From assembly GCF_029227915.1 (NCBI RefSeq), contig NC_079882.1:8866001-8930000 (forward strand): a stretch of DNA of 64,000 nt. Reading direction: 5' to 3'. This stretch comes from Hydractinia symbiolongicarpus (Eukaryota > Cnidaria > Hydrozoa > Anthoathecata > Hydractiniidae). Shown piece by piece: positions 41,424-50,655 of the stretch (the stretch's first letter is position 1; the number at the start of each line of letters is the position of its first letter). A model generated the notes under the pieces. The model had not been told where the DNA came from, did no database searches, and was given only the letters and a program-made list of their open reading frames with translations. The position numbers and the translations under genes were made by a program.

Positions 41424-41564
41424 TCATAACAGGGGTGGGGATCATCATTGCCTATATATGGCTTAAAAAATAGGTCCATTTCCTGATATAGAGCACGACA
41501 AACCCGACAGCAGCCGCGATGGCCATGTACAGATGCTTGGCGGCGTATTCAACAAAGGTTGCCG

Positions 41565-42110
41565 CTACCCTGAAAAGAAGGAGACTATGGTACCCATAAT
41601 CCCGGGTAATGCAACACCTGTCTTACCTGCCAGGTATTTCAAGAACTTTCCGAGACTTTCAAGCTGTTTCTCTACAAACCCGTTCCCTGCGGCACCTCCT
41701 CCTGTAACGGATAGCACGATGGTTGAAATCAATAGGTCAATAGCATAGACTATACCGGCTATGGCTATACCCTGCTCTTTGAAGAGCATCTTGAAGAGCA
41801 TTTCAAGCAGGGACGTGTCATCTCCGGCAATTTTCATCAACGTTTCCTTGATGACCTTCAACTGGCTGTAAATCTGGAAGGAAAGCTATGGGCATTCTGC
41901 GCAGCCTCTTTCAAATCGTTCCATTTTTCAATTTTTTCCACAAGATTTGCTATTTCCCTCTCAAGATTAGCTCTTTTTTCTTTGTCTACCGTGGCCTTCT
42001 GCCTCTCGAGTCTTTTCGCCTCGTTATCCGCCTTGTTGATCTATCATACAAGATTATCTTGCTTTTCAAGATTTTCAAGTTACCCCTTATAGTCTGTGCT
42101 TCCCTTCCAC
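41565..42110 (-). pseudogene. Coiled-coil plus hydrophobic-segment protein, frameshifted
   Basis: On the minus strand the upstream part (42110 to about 41885) reads as a charged coiled coil (EAKRLERQKATVDKEKRANL and so on) with several stops at its start. After a frameshift near 41880 the downstream part (41861-41565) has two hydrophobic stretches (IAIAGIVYAIDLLISTIVLS, and GVALPGIMGTIVSFF). The layout suggests a membrane-active virion or scaffold protein. No family name can be given. Confidence 0.5.
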
Positions 42111-42189
42111 CCTAAACTCGTCGTAAGGTATAACAATACGCCTCCCCAGCCTCGGATCCCGGCTAAGACGTTCGTAGAGCTGGCGTTGA

Positions 42190-43363
42190 TGGAAGTTTTT
42201 GCGTATCATCGGGTTATGAATGCATTCGGAAAGACTCTGGATCCATACGCAGAGACGAAGCAGCTTTTCGGAATGAAGACCTCTATGTTGATATTCCCAA
42301 CATGCCTCAGAATGATGTAATTTTTCCGGGTAGTTTCAAGCTTCTGTTTGACCTGACACTGACAGGGAGCAATCCAAAGCGTACCATAGTAATCTACGCA
42401 TAACGTTGGACGGCGAGGAAGTACAAAATATATCTGATTATAATACCCTGGCAGTATACCGTTATCTCTGGCTACTCAAGTTCGATCGGGACAACAACCT
42501 CATCTTAGACGGCATCAACCTGAACGATGGGACTATCAGGGCTCTGTAAGTCAAAACTAGCGACCAGGTTGGGACGTATGAGGAAAAGGCGATTGTTGCC
42601 GCGTACGGCAACACCTTCTATATACCCTTGGGCAGGATTGACAAGAGATCTCCCCATTTATCCGGCGGACCTCCATGACAGGCTGCAGTTTGTAATACAT
42701 TTTGCGGCTTATGGTGACGTCATCAAAGATGCGGAGACAGCAACCTCGGGAAGCACGGCAGCCAAGGAGGCTGATTCTAAGTATAAAATTAAGAACATCA
42801 AGCTTGAATTTGACAAGATTACCCATGAAGGTCTGGCAAGTGCCATGATGTCAAGGTATGCAAGGTTAGCACCACCTTATAAGAGAAAAATACATAGCAA
42901 GGTAGTCACGATGAAAAAGGCTGACACCTCATATAATCTCCAGCTAAATAACCCGGCCAAAAGTCTCAAAGGTGTCTTGCTACTCTTTATAGACCCTGGA
43001 AAAGTGAAGCCCTTTGCCGGTGTCAATGAAGTCTTCTACAACCCCAAGATTGAGAGGATAAGCGTGACGGTTGAAGGGGAACCTAACGAGTTCTACTCAC
43101 ATGCCATGCTCCCAAAAGACCACATCGAACAGATTTTCAATATTTTCGGTGCACACGATAGCAATGTCACAATTGGCCAATTTCTTAACGAGAGGTATGC
43201 GTTGTTCATCGATTTTCGAGCTTCCTCCAATGATACCCTGCATGGTAGTGGAAGGACCCTGCAACGCCTTAGTGATGGCATCACGTTGCATATGACAAAA
43301 AAGGCTGATGGAAATGGGGAATTTAGATGCTACGTGTACTATTGCTTCAAGACGCTTAATTAA
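42190..43363 (+). pseudogene. Polinton major capsid protein (double jelly-roll type), frameshifted
   Basis: The N-terminal half is spread over several frames at about 42190-42600 and includes the signatures NDVIFPGSFKLLFDLTLTGS and SDYNTLAVYRYLWL. The C-terminal half is one open frame (about 42620-43363) with a long beta-rich stretch including PKIERISVTVEGEPNEFYSH, a pattern typical of the capsid hexon protein of Polintons. At least three breaks occur between 42400 and 42620. In intact relatives it would build the icosahedral shell. It sits just upstream of a coiled-coil gene and the integrase. Confidence 0.75.
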
Positions 43364-43409
43364 ACATCTTAGATCGTAGATTTTATAACGTTTTAGTAAG
43401 CTTGCGGGA

Positions 43410-43690
43410 CATGGAGAAGCGGAACGGAAGAGACATGATAAAGCCATGGAGCAACTACAGGCAGCCCAAGCAAAGTGGGTACAAGATCTACAAGCCAAAT
43501 TGGACTGGTTTGCAAAACAAAGGGAGATGCAGCTCAAGGCTGGTAAGAGTCTGAGAGAGTTGGACGACGATATGTACAAATACTTCATCGTTTCAAGCGA
43601 GAAGGCCCCACAATTGAAAGATTTTTACACCCCTTCAAAGGAGCAACATGATGGGGAACTCAAATTCATCGTTTATTGCCTACTGGTATC
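43410..43690 (+). pseudogene. Coiled-coil Polinton protein with FYxPSxxQ motif
   Basis: Charged helical frame (AERKRHDKAMEQLQAAQAKW and following) ending in a conserved-looking LKDFYTPSKEQHDGELKFI. The same motif order appears in a small protein between capsid and integrase genes of other cnidarian Polintons, as I recall. The frame is open locally, but its start is out of frame upstream and the downstream part runs into integrase coding in another frame. Confidence 0.5.
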
Positions 43691-43699
43691 TGTAAGAAC

Positions 43700-44640
43700 G
43701 TGCGTTTTTAAAATTTATAATAAAGTCAAAAGCATCACATATCGTTACAGAGGAAGAATTTTACTACATGCCAGAACACCTGTGGACAGGCCGCAAGGCT
43801 ATAAAACTGCTTGCAAAGGGGAGTGCCCTCCCCAAAAAGAAGGTTACTTATTGGCTGCCTCGCCAACTGTTATTTCTCAGGTAAATCAAAGGTCCAAAAC
43901 GTATCGATTATCCGCATTTCACAATTACAACACCCAACGGAATGCACCAGTTCGATTTACTATACATGCTCCATGATCGACTGTATAGCAATACGTATAA
44001 ATACATCCTGACAGGTAATGACGTAGGTATAAGGTAGCAAGACTTCTAAGTACGAAGAAAGATATTGAAGTCGCTGACATGTTGAAGGACATCTACAAGG
44101 CGGGACCGTTACACTACCCGGTAATCTTCCAGTGTGACAACGGTATCGAATTCAAATGATGTAACCAAGCTACTAGAAGGCAAAGGTGTTGAGATTAAGT
44201 GGTCCACTACAAATATCATCATACATTCACGGCTTTCGTAGAGTCCTACAATATGGTACTCGCGTCAAGACTCTTTAAGCCTCAGGATGCGCAAGAGTTG
44301 GCTTTTGATGAGACTAGTAGCATTTGGGTCAAACACCTATACACTATCGTCAAAAGCCTCAACAATACCAAGACTGTCATAAACATGAAACCTAACAAGG
44401 CGATCAAGCTGGATGAGATACCACTCGCAAAAAGCGAGGAATATCCCGAAAGGAAACCCCTACCTGAGGATGGATTGTATTTCTACCTCCTACAACCCGG
44501 GGAGGAGCACAGTGACTCGAAAAGACGCGCCACTGACGCCTGGTGGAGCAGGAAAATGTATAGGTTGGACCGTATTGTAACAGGTAGTACCTGAAAGAAA
44601 GACGGTCCTGATCGCAGCTTCGTCTCGGAAGAGTACCAGA
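43700..44640 (+). pseudogene. Polinton integrase (retroviral-type DDE), frameshifted
   Basis: Segments in three frames give, in order: the N-terminal EEFYYMPEHLWTGRKAIKLL; the first catalytic-Asp strand QFDLLYMLHDRL; YKYILTGNDVG; the second catalytic-Asp region VIFQCDNGIEF; and, after another shift, an AFVESYN-type third catalytic region with LFKPQDAQEL, running open from 44199 to 44594. The integrase core would insert the element into host DNA. At least four breaks lie between 43860 and 44220, so the gene is dead. Confidence 0.88.
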
Positions 44641-44649
44641 GTATGTTCA

Positions 44650-45290
44650 GGTACCGCTGGAGGTTATCAAAGAATGGTAAAATGCTTTCACGAGTTTCTC
44701 TAGGTCATCCAAATATATTTCGTCATCTTCGTCATCCTCTTCAATCGGTTCCCTTACATAGTCCAAAGGATGTTGGGTGTAGAACGGGTACCCATAGACG
44801 ATGCCTTTGATGACATTAGGTTCATTATCCAAATTAATATCGACTAGACGGCTATCTCGTATCGGAAAGTTGAGTATATTGTGATATCAGCAAAATCCGT
44901 TAGCTTCAAATCCTTATCCTTGACGATCTGGTAGCAGAGTGCCCATAGTTGTTCTCCTTGGCCTCAACGATATAGAGACCTAGACGTTCAATATCATTCT
45001 CGAGATCATTATCGATCTCGTTTCTCGCAAATGTTGCCCATGCTTTTTCGCCTGATGCTACCCTGTGTAAAAGGTCTTCGTCTGTGAGGTATTCAAAACC
45101 TTCGTAGTATACTCCACCTCGATACCTAAGATTTTTCCAGGCAGGTAGAGCAATAACTGGTCACTGATCCTACCTTTATACAGCAATTTAGCACAGGTGC
45201 CTGAATATTGTAGTTGATTGTAAATTGATTCCTTTGTAGATAGGCTTCCATCTTTTTGATATTTTCATTACCTTTTAACATACAGCCAAA
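44650..45290 (-). pseudogene. Unassigned Polinton gene, frameshifted
   Basis: A minus-strand start-like ATG at about 45280 leads into fragments in changing frames (MEAYLQRNQFTINYNIQ, then ISDQLLLYLPGKILG, then YYEGFEYLTDEDLLHRVASG) and on to the acidic C-terminal block 44832-44647 (EEDDEDDEIYLDDLEKLV). I recognise no family. The acidic tail suggests nucleic-acid-mimic or scaffold behaviour, but that is a guess. Confidence 0.4.
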
Positions 45291-45308
45291 AGTGTCGAAA
45301 AGGTGTAT

Positions 45309-46207
45309 TCAATAGGGAGGGGCTGGGAACCCACCACTTTTGAATACAATTAGAGTAGTGAAAATTAGCGCCTGCCTACGACATATTAATGTCAAACATT
45401 CCCTCGAATAGATCTCGTGTATCACGTCGGGTAACGTGAAGTGATTTAGGTAACAATTCTCGGTGCCTAGGGTATCGTCTCTGAATCGGCACCAGGCATG
45501 TACGGCATTGGGGTCGTCGCATTCCAGTTTCCTTACAGTCATCTCGGGGTATATCTTCCCTAACGTGCTTATCCTTGCACCGAGTTGCCTACGCTGGCAT
45601 TGGATCATATAGTGCTTATGTATACCTTTTTTCCATGCTCTTGAGGATCGTTTTTATCAACCACACATAGCACGGTATCATATTGATATCGGTGTGGAGC
45701 ATGCCTATGCCGTAGTTCCGAGTTGTCTTTCTCAAGAACACTAAATTTTTCATCCCTATTCTCAAGCTCATCCCCGGGTGCCAGGAGTTGGTTTTCCCTA
45801 TCCTCAATTTCATCGCCGAGTAAGGCCAGGGCCCCATCTCTGTCCTCCAGGGCCTGGCGATGCTCTTTAATTACATTTTGTAATTTTTGGTCACCTGCCC
45901 TGGCCAGCCATTTGATGACTCCCACAGCCTTAGGCTTTCTTGACCTACGCACAATTTCCAAGGCGCCCTCGAGCGTGACAAAGACCTCGTCCCCATTTTT
46001 CACTCCTCCTCGCATACCTGATCGGGGGCCCATGGGAGATGCCTCATTAGACATGCCTACTATTTTGGACCTGGTAGATATGAACGATAAAGGTATCGTC
46101 ATATTTATAACCTTTTCAATACCCAGAAGCCGTCCCAAATCGGCGCGTTTAAACATAGGTTGATCTTGGTTGTTGGATAGTCTCTCGATGGATCCTGTGT
46201 TGAACAT
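45309..46207 (-). pseudogene. BRO-like (BRO-N, coiled coil, DUF3627-like) gene, frameshifted
   Basis: The N-terminal part (46207-45605) begins with MFN and an FKRADLGRLLGIEKV helix block like BRO-N/MSV199 domains, followed by a GALEIVRRSRKPKA segment and a coiled coil (about residues 110-165). A one-base shift near 45605 moves the C-terminal DUF3627-like part (CQRRQLGARISTLGKIYPE, then DDPNAVHAWCRF) into another frame (45608-45309). BRO-family proteins of large DNA viruses bind DNA and are thought to influence host or viral transcription. A complete paralogue lies directly upstream. Confidence 0.75.
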
Positions 46208-46320
46208 AACTTGTGACTACATCTTTCTAATATATCAACGCAAGCCAGATGATTTCAACATGGTCATGAAAATCAATTTTAATACCCATAAAAGAGTATT
46301 AAAATTAGTGCACATTTAAG

Positions 46321-47061
46321 TCATTCCGCGAGCTCTAGGAGGCGTTCATGCGTGTAATGCTCACCAAGCCTAAAATGTCTCACACGCTCCGGGTTTACCT
46401 CTATACATCTGCGTTCTCGAAGCCAATTATAATGGACGATAGCATTTGGTATCTCTGCCAGTACCACAATTTCACCCTTGGGGTAGTCAACAAGCTTATT
46501 CCGAATCTTCTGGGCAACGTACCCCCGTTGACCGCAAATGGCAAGGTATTGGAAGGGATCGTCGTTATTCTTCTGGATAATGACCATGCTATTATCCCTT
46601 CCAGGATCTTCGAAGTGGCGCACGGCAGGTTGCTGTAGCTCCTCAATTTCATCCCCCAACATCACGATGTGACTATCTCTATCCTCAATTTCATCATTGA
46701 GAAAGGCCATGGCATTCTCCTTATCCTCGAGGGCTTGACGCTGCTCCTTGAGTTCATCCTGTAATTTTTCCACCCCCTTACCGGCCAACCATTTTGTTAA
46801 AGCCACGGCCTTAAGCTTTCTTGACCTGACGGTAATTTCCAACGCCACGTCTAATGTGACGAATATGTCATGCCGTTTTTTCACTCCTTCCGGCATACCT
46901 GAACAACTGTACCCGCCGGGTACAGTTCCCTGTATACCCTCTAGTTCTCCCCTTGATATTGTCATATGGCGATAAAGACCATACTTCCTAGCATTCGGAA
47001 TACACAGGAATCTCTCGAGATCAGCACGCTTGAACAGGGGCTGATTTTGTTTATTGAACAA
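46321..47061 (-). CDS. BRO-like protein (BRO-N, coiled coil, DUF3627-like), 246 aa, intact
   Basis: Open from ATG to stop. Residues 1-100 resemble a BRO-N/MSV199 domain (FKRADLERFLCIPNARKYGL, later VALEITVRSRKLKAVALTKW). About 105-150 form a coiled coil (EQRQALEDKENAMAFLNDE). About 165-246 resemble DUF3627 (FQYLAICGQRGYVAQKI, IPNAIVHYNWLRE). It is the longest undamaged gene in the element and a tandem paralogue of 45309-46207. A DNA-binding regulatory role is inferred from the family. Confidence 0.8.
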   Translation of the reverse strand: MFNKQNQPLFKRADLERFLCIPNARKYGLYRHMTISRGELEGIQGTVPGGYSCSGMPEGVKKRHDIFVTLDVALEITVRSRKLKAVALTKWLAGKGVEKLQDELKEQRQALEDKENAMAFLNDEIEDRDSHIVMLGDEIEELQQPAVRHFEDPGRDNSMVIIQKNNDDPFQYLAICGQRGYVAQKIRNKLVDYPKGEIVVLAEIPNAIVHYNWLRERRCIEVNPERVRHFRLGEHYTHERLLELAE

Positions 47062-47169
47062 GAACTCAATCGATCCTGCGGGTATTGCGTTGAATGAGGC
47101 GAGCCGTGAAGATATTTTCTAATATATCAGCGTAGGCCGGAGGATTTCAATATGGTCATTTTAATACCC

Positions 47170-47733
47170 TATAAGCCTAGGATGTTCTAATCTCACATAT
47201 AGGCATGCATGCTTGGATTTTTTAAGCTCGGCTTTAATATCATCCCAGTCGGGGATCAAGTTCATCTCCTTGTCGATTAGTCTGTGGATACCACAAAAAC
47301 AACTGCTTTTTCTGCCTCCTCACGTTTTTGGGTAAGGCAGTATATGACTGCGTGAGTAGCACAAACTATGTATGCGGTGCCTACCACTGATAGCAAGCTC
47401 AAGTAGTGATTATCGACGCTTATCGAGGCTTTTATCGGCTATGACGTCGTCAATCACAAACAACGTGTTCTCTCCTGCGAACAATGAGGATAATTTGCTA
47501 TCCATTCAAATAACTGCTCCTTAGGATCAATCAGAAACACATATTTGTCACGCCAGAGCGAGGCCCTCTCTAAATAAGTTGTATTCCACCACAAGGTAGG
47601 GCATAAAGTTATGATATTGTGATAGTAGTGTCTGTATTCATTTTCGAGGAGGTCCAAAAACACGCTGTGTCTTGCCACAAGTAGTACGGCCTGTGAAGAT
47701 TACTGTATGGGGGTCTTTTACTGTAATTAACAT
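47170..47733 (-). pseudogene. Polinton packaging ATPase (FtsK/HerA, A32-like), frameshifted
   Basis: ATG at 47733 leads to VKDPHTVIFTGRTTCGKTQ, in which GRTTCGKT is a Walker A motif. A shift follows, then the open block 47678-47454 with YHNIITLCPTLWWN and LIDPKEQLFEWI. After another shift comes LFAGENTLFVIDDVIADKSL, with VIDD as the Walker B strand. The order is that of Polinton genome-packaging ATPases. At least three breaks. Confidence 0.85.
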
Positions 47734-47883
47734 TTTATTTCAATAATTCGACCACTTTCTGTCTTAAATTTTGGGGTATATGGCAGCACATGCGGAGCAA
47801 ATCCATACACCTCCATGATTGTTCACCAAAGACCCCCGACAGGCAGGGCATAGCTTGGTATTTCGAGCCAAGTATTTGATGGG

Positions 47884-48213
47884 TTATGGGGGATATGTTA
47901 ATTTTCCCTGCAGACATCGCAGTACCTTGCGGTACCTTTTGACCAGCAGTGCCTTTTCCGGGTCCTCTCCGATTAGTTCAGTACACTGAGGTATAATGTA
48001 GGTAATTCTCATCCTGTTTGAACCCTCTAATTTCACTATCAATACAAGGGGCTGTATTTCGTATTCGATAACATGGTCCTTGCATTTGGTACACCGCCTC
48101 GCCTTAGCTTTGGACAGGCAGTCTATACAGGTCTTGGTTCAACTATTACCCATGATTTTAAACTTGTCCGGGGGAAGCAGTTTCTTGCATCCTCTACAGC
48201 GTTTGTTCACCAT
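47884..48213 (-). pseudogene. Zinc-finger protein (about 109 codons) with one in-frame stop
   Basis: ATG at 48213. Paired CxxC motifs (CRGC, CIDC, CTKC) enclose LLPPDKFK, as in small zinc ribbons found near HNH genes in viruses and Polintons. One TGA interrupts the frame at about codon 29; the rest is open to 47884. Transcription-factor or nuclease-accessory roles are guesses. Confidence 0.5.
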
Positions 48214-48224
48214 CTAGTATTGAG

Positions 48225-48440
48225 ATGTACGTCCGATGTAATGCCTTAGCGACATCAGTAAGCGTGTGGAGACTTCCATGTTTCCTGATACCTGAAAGGT
48301 GTTTTGTGGTGTACATGCAACTCGAAGTTCTCCCAGGTATAACCTTCGGAAATATGGGCCTGAATATGGTCCTGTTATATTATTATCAATTCGTGTAGGT
48401 GCTGCATATAGATGCAGCGTCTGAGGATCAAGATCAAGGC
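48225..48440 (-). pseudogene. Remnant of a second HNH-type nuclease domain
   Basis: Translated minus-strand fragments (HISEGYTWENFELHVHHKTP and FRYQETWKSPH, then DVAKALHR in another frame) parallel the intact HNH block at 48584-48853 (VEGMDWGNYGEWHLDHKKPL ...). This indicates a duplicated, decayed HNH copy in which the WHLDH-type motif has degenerated. Confidence 0.55.
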
Positions 48441-48583
48441 ATGGGATGCATGTACTTGTAGTTTCACCATTGCCCCTGATCTTGAGCTGGTTTAGAAAAA
48501 GGGATTTTGAACACTTGGAACATTTTTTTTGTCTCTTTCATAATTCTATATCTCCAGAAGATATAGAAACTTTACCATGGGGT

Positions 48584-49371
48584 CTATTCCGTAATGTATC
48601 GACTGCCCTTCGACATGTTTTCACTTGCCCACATGGGTTGAGTGTTGGTATAGTGAAGTCTTTTCGCCACCTCATCAAGCGATGGAGCATCCCCATTTTC
48701 TTGATACCCGAGTGGTTTTTTGTGATCGAGATGCCACTCTCCATAATTGCCCCAGTCCATACCCTCGACAAACTGGGCCTCAATATGGGCCCGCAGCGTA
48801 GCCATGTCGCACCCAAGGTACCCCTGAGAACTAAGCTCCTTGTTTTCCTTCAAAGCATGGTGGGTTTGGCTTTTTACAACGTTAGCGATCCATCATCCAC
48901 CATTCATGTCCATCAGGGCTGCAGGTGGGACATATTGCTCTCCTTTTATTCATGCTCGCATATTTCTCCACCCCACAGTCTTTACAGCGAGATCTTATTC
49001 TACCATGCGCACTGCAGATACCTCACCTTCACAGTCCCTACACCAGAATCTTATCATACCATGATAGCTGCATATTTCTCTACCCCCGCAGTCTTTGCAT
49101 TGTGATCTTCGCCTTTCATGTTCACAAATCTCACTTCCTCCACAGTCCTTACAGCGAGATGTTCGCCTTTCATGTTCACAAATCTCACTTCTCCCGCATT
49201 CTTTACACTTGGATCTCTGCCTTTGATGGGGGCACCTATTACGATGCCTTGACGCCCTGCTAGCATCGAGGCATTTGATGCAAATTTTTGCCCGTTGACC
49301 ATTTCCCTTGATCATGAAATTTTCCAAGGATAAAAGTGTTTACAGTTAGAACACTTACATTTCCCTCCCAT
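48584..49371 (-). pseudogene. Cys-repeat plus HNH endonuclease gene, frameshifted
   Basis: ATG at about 49371 gives a KCKCSNCKHF zinc-knuckle start and a nearby stop. After a shift, 49327-48995 carries three tandem units of about 20 residues of the pattern CKDCGG-EICEHERR, each with paired Cys. Downstream, 48853-48584 is an HNH domain with YLGCDMATLRAHIEAQF, GEWHLDHKKPLGY and TNTQPMWASEN. The WHLDH motif supplies the predicted catalytic His. Such proteins nick or cut DNA and are common in Polintons and giant-virus relatives. The Cys repeats probably bind zinc and DNA. At least two frame breaks separate the parts. Confidence 0.75.
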
Positions 49372-49418
49372 ATTGATTTCTATTTGTCTCTACAACAAAT
49401 AGAAACTTTACTATACGC

Positions 49419-49628
49419 TCATTTTGGCTTTGGCACGATACTCGCGAGTAACCACCCTTTCTTTACAGCTATTTCACGACTCGCTCTCCCTGCGGCGAAG
49501 TACGCCACCATCTTGAGGACATCGTTTGTATCCATTTTTGTAGAAGGGCGTGAAATACCCAGGAACGTTTTACCTGCTAGGGCATAGGCAAATGTGAAAC
49601 TAAGGTCTACGACGGTCTCATACAGCAT
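49419..49628 (-). CDS. Small hydrophobic Polinton protein (69 aa)
   Basis: Open frame with an amphipathic, partly hydrophobic centre (LSFTFAYALAGKTFLG, and LKMVAYFAAGRASREIAVKKG). No recognised family. It lies among other small membrane-type genes and may be a virion membrane or minor structural component. Coding is likely from its composition and position. Confidence 0.4.
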   Translation of the reverse strand: MLYETVVDLSFTFAYALAGKTFLGISRPSTKMDTNDVLKMVAYFAAGRASREIAVKKGWLLASIVPKPK

Positions 49629-49697
49629 AACTAGGATCTCCTTCTCTTAGGGGTTACGTGGCTTGTTGCCATTTATTAAGGTCATTTTTTAGAAAAT

Positions 49698-50048
49698 TCA
49701 TTGCATCCTAAAAATATCGATATTTGACTGAGTTTTGACCTGTTGCCAAGGCTCTGGATGGGTCGCCGGCTTGTTAGTTTCTATCCCACCCATGCCAAAT
49801 TTATACCAGACGCATACTCCTATCGGCACTATGGCTAAATTCCCGATTCCATAAAGGTATACATCCGTTGACTTGCTGGAACCTGTCGCAGGTTCTTTAT
49901 CATCCTGTGAAGGTTCTTTGCCCACGTTCTTCTTTAGGTTGGCCTTGTTCCTCCTGTTCCATTCCGCAAGTCTCTTGCCGGCTGTTACACGACCCTCGTT
50001 CTTCCTGGTTATGACTCTCTCCTCTTATTTTTGTTCCTCTTCACTCAT
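49698..50048 (-). pseudogene. Polinton single-pass membrane protein with one early stop
   Basis: ATG at 50048 gives MSEEEQK, then a TAA at codon 8, then an uninterrupted frame to 49698. The N-terminal basic region reads RKNEGRVTAGKRLAEWNRRNK, a signature I recall from a short membrane protein in many animal Polintons, followed by a polar linker and one membrane span (YLYGIGNLAIVPIGVCVWY). The role is unknown; a virion membrane location is inferred. Confidence 0.6.
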
Positions 50049-50204
50049 TTTATTATAGCAGCACCTCATCCGCCTGCTCCACCTTCTTCTCCGCGTTCTC
50101 TTACTTCATGCTCATATGCCTCGCAGTATGGCCCGCCACGAGAAGCGGGGCCAAACACCTCCCGATAGGGCAGTGCACAAGGATTCCCAAATCTGTCATG
50201 GATT

Positions 50205-50580
50205 TATTATTACTTGATATTACTTGATTATAGCATCTTCCTGGATATCTCGACGCAATTTATCTACGCTGTCTATATCTACAAGGTTTCCAATAATGCT
50301 AGCATACAGGCTAATAACATGGGTAGACAATGCTCTGGCTGTTTTCTCCCCTTTCTCCTGAAGCTCACGTTGTACGTACTCGGCATGTACTTTTTCTGCC
50401 GCCTCGTCGGGGGCCTTGCCAATGGAGCCATCTGTGCATTTTTTTGGGTAGTAAGTGACCCTTGCCTTTGCGTAGGGCTTCTTTCAACACCTGACACTTA
50501 TCCATAGGCTTTTCAATATTTTCATATTCTGCAGAGGCATTGTCAAAGACTTGTGCAATATCAGACACTTTATTAGTAGT
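50205..50580 (-). pseudogene. Unassigned helical Polinton protein, one frameshift
   Basis: The N-terminal part (about 50570-50440) reads SDIAQVFDNASAEYENIEK; after a shift it continues in another frame with APDEAAEKVHAEYVQREL and VISLYASIIGNLVDIDSVDK. It is rich in charged and Ala residues, predicted helical. It lies directly downstream of the polymerase gene. Function unknown. Confidence 0.45.
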
Positions 50581-50654
50581 CGTTTATAACGAAAAAGTAT
50601 GTAAGCTATCATGGCATAGGGTAGGAGTATAACTATATACAAAGACACCTCCAT
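50550..50654 (-). CDS. Possible small membrane protein start overlapping the next gene
   Basis: ATG at 50654, one base after the polymerase stop codon (50658-50656). The first 25 residues form a membrane span (LYIVILLPYAMIAYILF) followed by KR residues. It overlaps the following gene in another frame, so it may be a short leader or a real tiny protein. Confidence 0.3.
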
Positions 50655-50655
50655 T

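Noticed and set aside
43097-43588. 163-codon minus-strand frame across the capsid region
   Set aside because: Antisense shadow of the plus-strand capsid and coiled-coil coding sequence; Cys/Ser-rich composition typical of antisense frames.
48446-49263. 219- and 112-codon plus-strand frames
   Set aside because: Antisense shadows of the HNH/Cys-repeat gene; their HSPY/FHVHKS repeats mirror the Cys units on the other strand.
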